Shown here piece after piece: positions 31,978 to 33,632 of a DNA stretch of 33,632 nt (the stretch's first letter is position 1; each line of letters starts with the position of its first letter). The notes beneath the pieces were generated by a model, which was given only the letters and a program-made list of their open reading frames with translations, was not told the DNA's origin and ran no database searches. Position numbers and translations under genes: made by a program. The stretch is from an uncultured bacterium (GTDB taxonomy: Bacteria; Babelota; Babeliae; Babelales; CAIQNR01), in contig CAIQNR010000025.1 in NCBI GenBank assembly GCA_903873255.1, positions 1 through 33,632 of the forward strand, read 5' to 3'.

Positions 31978-32991
31978 TCACCACTCCAATGAACCCGCTG
32001 TTCTATATTCAGTAACGCGAGACTCGAAGAAATTCTTTTCTTTACTCAAATCTGTTGCTTGAGACATCCATGGAAATGGATTTTCTTGAAGGTACACTTT
32101 TGGAAGATCAATACGTTCAAGACGTCTGTCTGCAATATATTCAACATAATTTACAAATTGTTGTGTACTAATACCAAGAAGCCCTGTTGGACATGCATCA
32201 AATGCATATTGTGCTTCAAGCTTTACTGCTTTTTTAATCAACTCAATAACATCTGCTTGAAATTCTGGTGTCCATACTGATGGATTTTCTTTTTTAATGG
32301 TATTGATCAAATCACAACCAAATGCAAGATGAATACTTTCATCACGCATGATGTATTCAAACTGTTCACCAATTCCAATCATTTTGTTTTGACGCTTTAA
32401 AGCAAGCATCATTGCAAAACCAGCATAAAAGAAAATGCCTTCCATAATTACATAATACCCTATAAGGTCATGTAAAAATGCTTGTAATGTTTTTAAATCT
32501 TTAATTTCAAAATTTGGATCAAAAATTGATTTTGTCAGATTAATAACAAATTCATCTTTTGCAGAAATTGATGGAATAGTTGTGTACATGTTGTAAATTT
32601 CATCAGGATTCAACCCAAGAGAATCACAACAGTAAATAAAAGTATCGGTGTGCACAGCTTCTTCATATGCTTGGCGCAAAAGATACTGACGACATTCTGG
32701 GTTAGTAACATGACGGTACACAGCAAGCACCAAATTGTTTGCTGTTAAAGATTCCGCTGTTGCAAAAAAACCCATATTCCACAAAATCATATGTCGTTCG
32801 TCCTGAGTCAGTGAAAAAGAATCTTTCCATTGCTCAACATCTTTTTGCATAGACACTTCTTCTGGCGTCCAATTATTTGCCACACCATCTTTATAGTGAT
32901 TACGCGCCCACATATAGCGCATAGGCAAAATTTTATTGGGATCAGTTTTTGAGTTAGAAACTATCCCACTGGTATTTAATCGGCCTTCCAT
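31978..32991 (-). CDS. nrdB: ribonucleotide reductase beta subunit, class Ic (NrdB)
   Basis: This 337-residue ferritin-like protein generates the oxidant that starts nucleotide reduction in NrdA. All six metal ligands can be placed: Glu80 (ATAESLT), Glu111 and His114 (EEAVHTDTF), Glu184 (VIMEGIFF), Glu218 and His221 (RDESIHLAF). The first ligand is Glu, not Asp. The position of the radical Tyr (E. coli Tyr122) is Phe118. Every one of these residues is exactly nine positions earlier than in Chlamydia trachomatis R2 (Glu89, Glu120, His123, Phe127, Glu193, Glu227, His230, as I recall them), the type enzyme of the Mn/Fe class Ic. The C-terminus TEYRTAGSLEW has the Tyr of the radical-transfer tail. 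A ribosome binding site (AGAAGGAA) precedes ATG 32991. nrdA is 18 bp upstream. Confidence 0.94.
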   Translation of the reverse strand: MEGRLNTSGIVSNSKTDPNKILPMRYMWARNHYKDGVANNWTPEEVSMQKDVEQWKDSFSLTQDERHMILWNMGFFATAESLTANNLVLAVYRHVTNPECRQYLLRQAYEEAVHTDTFIYCCDSLGLNPDEIYNMYTTIPSISAKDEFVINLTKSIFDPNFEIKDLKTLQAFLHDLIGYYVIMEGIFFYAGFAMMLALKRQNKMIGIGEQFEYIMRDESIHLAFGCDLINTIKKENPSVWTPEFQADVIELIKKAVKLEAQYAFDACPTGLLGISTQQFVNYVEYIADRRLERIDLPKVYLQENPFPWMSQATDLSKEKNFFESRVTEYRTAGSLEW

Positions 32992-33009
32992 AACATTCCT
33001 TCTGATAAA

Positions 33010-33632
33010 TTATTGGCAAGTTTCACAATCTGGTTCAATTAAACTGCATGCTTTTACTGATGACATATCAGTTGCAGATTCCAATGAAAGTGTTGCTGCC
33101 TCTTCTATTTCTACTTTTTTATAATCACGTTTTTGAGTAAATCCAAACTTTTTTGCATCAAGGGTAGATTTTTCAATCTGAGTTGCACCAAGCGTACGTA
33201 AGTAATATCCAGTTTTAAGTCCAGATTTCCACATTCTCATATAGATTTCATCAAGTAACTTCCCTGAAACTCCCTTAACAAAAACATTATATGATTGTGC
33301 TTGGTCAATCCATTTACCACGAGATGCGGCAATATCAATTAAAAAGAGCGGATCAAGTTCGAATGCTTCTTTATATTTGTTACGAATATGTACGGGAATA
33401 TCAGTAATTTCTTGAATTGATCCGTCATAATACTTAATCATATCAAGCATAGTATAATCCCACATGCCGATTTCTTTAAGATCATTAACCAAATATTGAT
33501 TAATAACGGTAAATTCGCCGCCCATATTTGCTTTTACATAGAGATTTTTATAAATCGGTTCAATACAAGGAAAACTGCCAGAGATATTGGAAATGGTTGC
33601 TGTTGTAGCAATGGCCATAGTATTTGAATTAC
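33010..33632 (-). CDS. nrdA: ribonucleotide reductase alpha subunit, C-terminal part (NrdA)
   Basis: The open frame continues to the window edge, so the ATG at 33618 in the ORF track is internal. The visible 207 residues include the nucleotide-site strand TMAIATTATISNISGSFPCIEPIYKN (typically APTATIS.I.G..pSIEP), ASRGKWIDQAQSYNVFV and GLKTGYYLRTLGA. The C-terminal tail SLIEPDCETCQ carries the CxxC that relays electrons from thioredoxin or glutaredoxin. nrdB follows after 18 bp in the same direction, so the two subunits are cotranscribed. NrdA reduces ribonucleoside diphosphates using Cys residues that lie beyond the window. The chlamydia-like beta subunit suggests a class Ic pairing. Confidence 0.94.
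   Translation of the reverse strand, partial: NSNTMAIATTATISNISGSFPCIEPIYKNLYVKANMGGEFTVINQYLVNDLKEIGMWDYTMLDMIKYYDGSIQEITDIPVHIRNKYKEAFELDPLFLIDIAASRGKWIDQAQSYNVFVKGVSGKLLDEIYMRMWKSGLKTGYYLRTLGATQIEKSTLDAKKFGFTQKRDYKKVEIEEAATLSLESATDMSSVKACSLIEPDCETCQ

Overview
The window is an AT-rich bacterial chromosome segment. Its gene content suits an intracellular or host-dependent bacterium of the Dependentiae (TM6, class Babeliae) kind. This placement is inferred from overall character, not from a marker gene: many small exported proteins with short MKK-type signal peptides, an AAA-ATPase/PD-(D/E)XK gene, a chlamydia-like class Ic ribonucleotide reductase beta subunit, a queuosine-precursor transporter next to tgt, and a macromolecular-synthesis cluster. 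A Chlamydiae-like host-associated lineage is the main alternative. I found no tRNA, rRNA, CRISPR array or transposase.

Layout. 1-2165 (-): 5' part of a large exported beta-helix surface protein. 2373-4243 (+): trhO-murB. 4250-4732 (-): small exported protein. 4846-6656 (+): queuosine-precursor transporter and tgt, a probable queuine-salvage operon. 6738-8607 (+): three exported proteins ending at a strong terminator. 8691-9452: a TrmH/SpoU methyltransferase. 9467-9612: a nested inverted-repeat element. 9644-11959: an APC permease and, convergent to it, mraY. 12159-16001: exported proteins, with a direct duplication of a gene plus its promoter and terminator flanking an AAA-ATPase/PD-(D/E)XK gene. 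16137-24215 (+): mnmG-lgt-dnaG-rpoD, tightly coupled, then a CorC/HlyC membrane protein. 24286-26234: a small exported protein, a possible 19-residue hydrophobic peptide, and (-) an exported, degenerate adenylosuccinate synthetase homologue. 26361-29511 (-): a stomatin-like SPFH protein and a transketolase. 29559-30907 (+): a ComEC-like fragment protein and an exported protein. 30973-33632 (-): two paralogous exported proteins, nrdB and the 3' end of nrdA.

The housekeeping genes cover wobble-base tRNA modification (trhO, tgt, mnmG), peptidoglycan and lipoprotein synthesis (murB, mraY, lgt), replication and transcription (dnaG, rpoD), pentose phosphate metabolism (tkt) and dNTP supply (nrdAB). 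About 13 of some 33 genes encode exported proteins without an assigned function, so the segment is rich in secretome candidates.

The observations most worth following are: (1) an exported PurA homologue that has lost every nucleotide-binding signature I could align; (2) G-tracts of 6 and 8 in the -35/-10 spacers of two duplicated promoters, suggesting phase-variable expression; (3) a principal sigma factor with a histone-H1-like lysine-rich N-terminal extension that has no acidic residue in its first 136 positions; (4) a class Ic (Phe-for-Tyr) NrdB; (5) a Tgt with an altered substrate-specificity loop beside a queuosine-precursor transporter.
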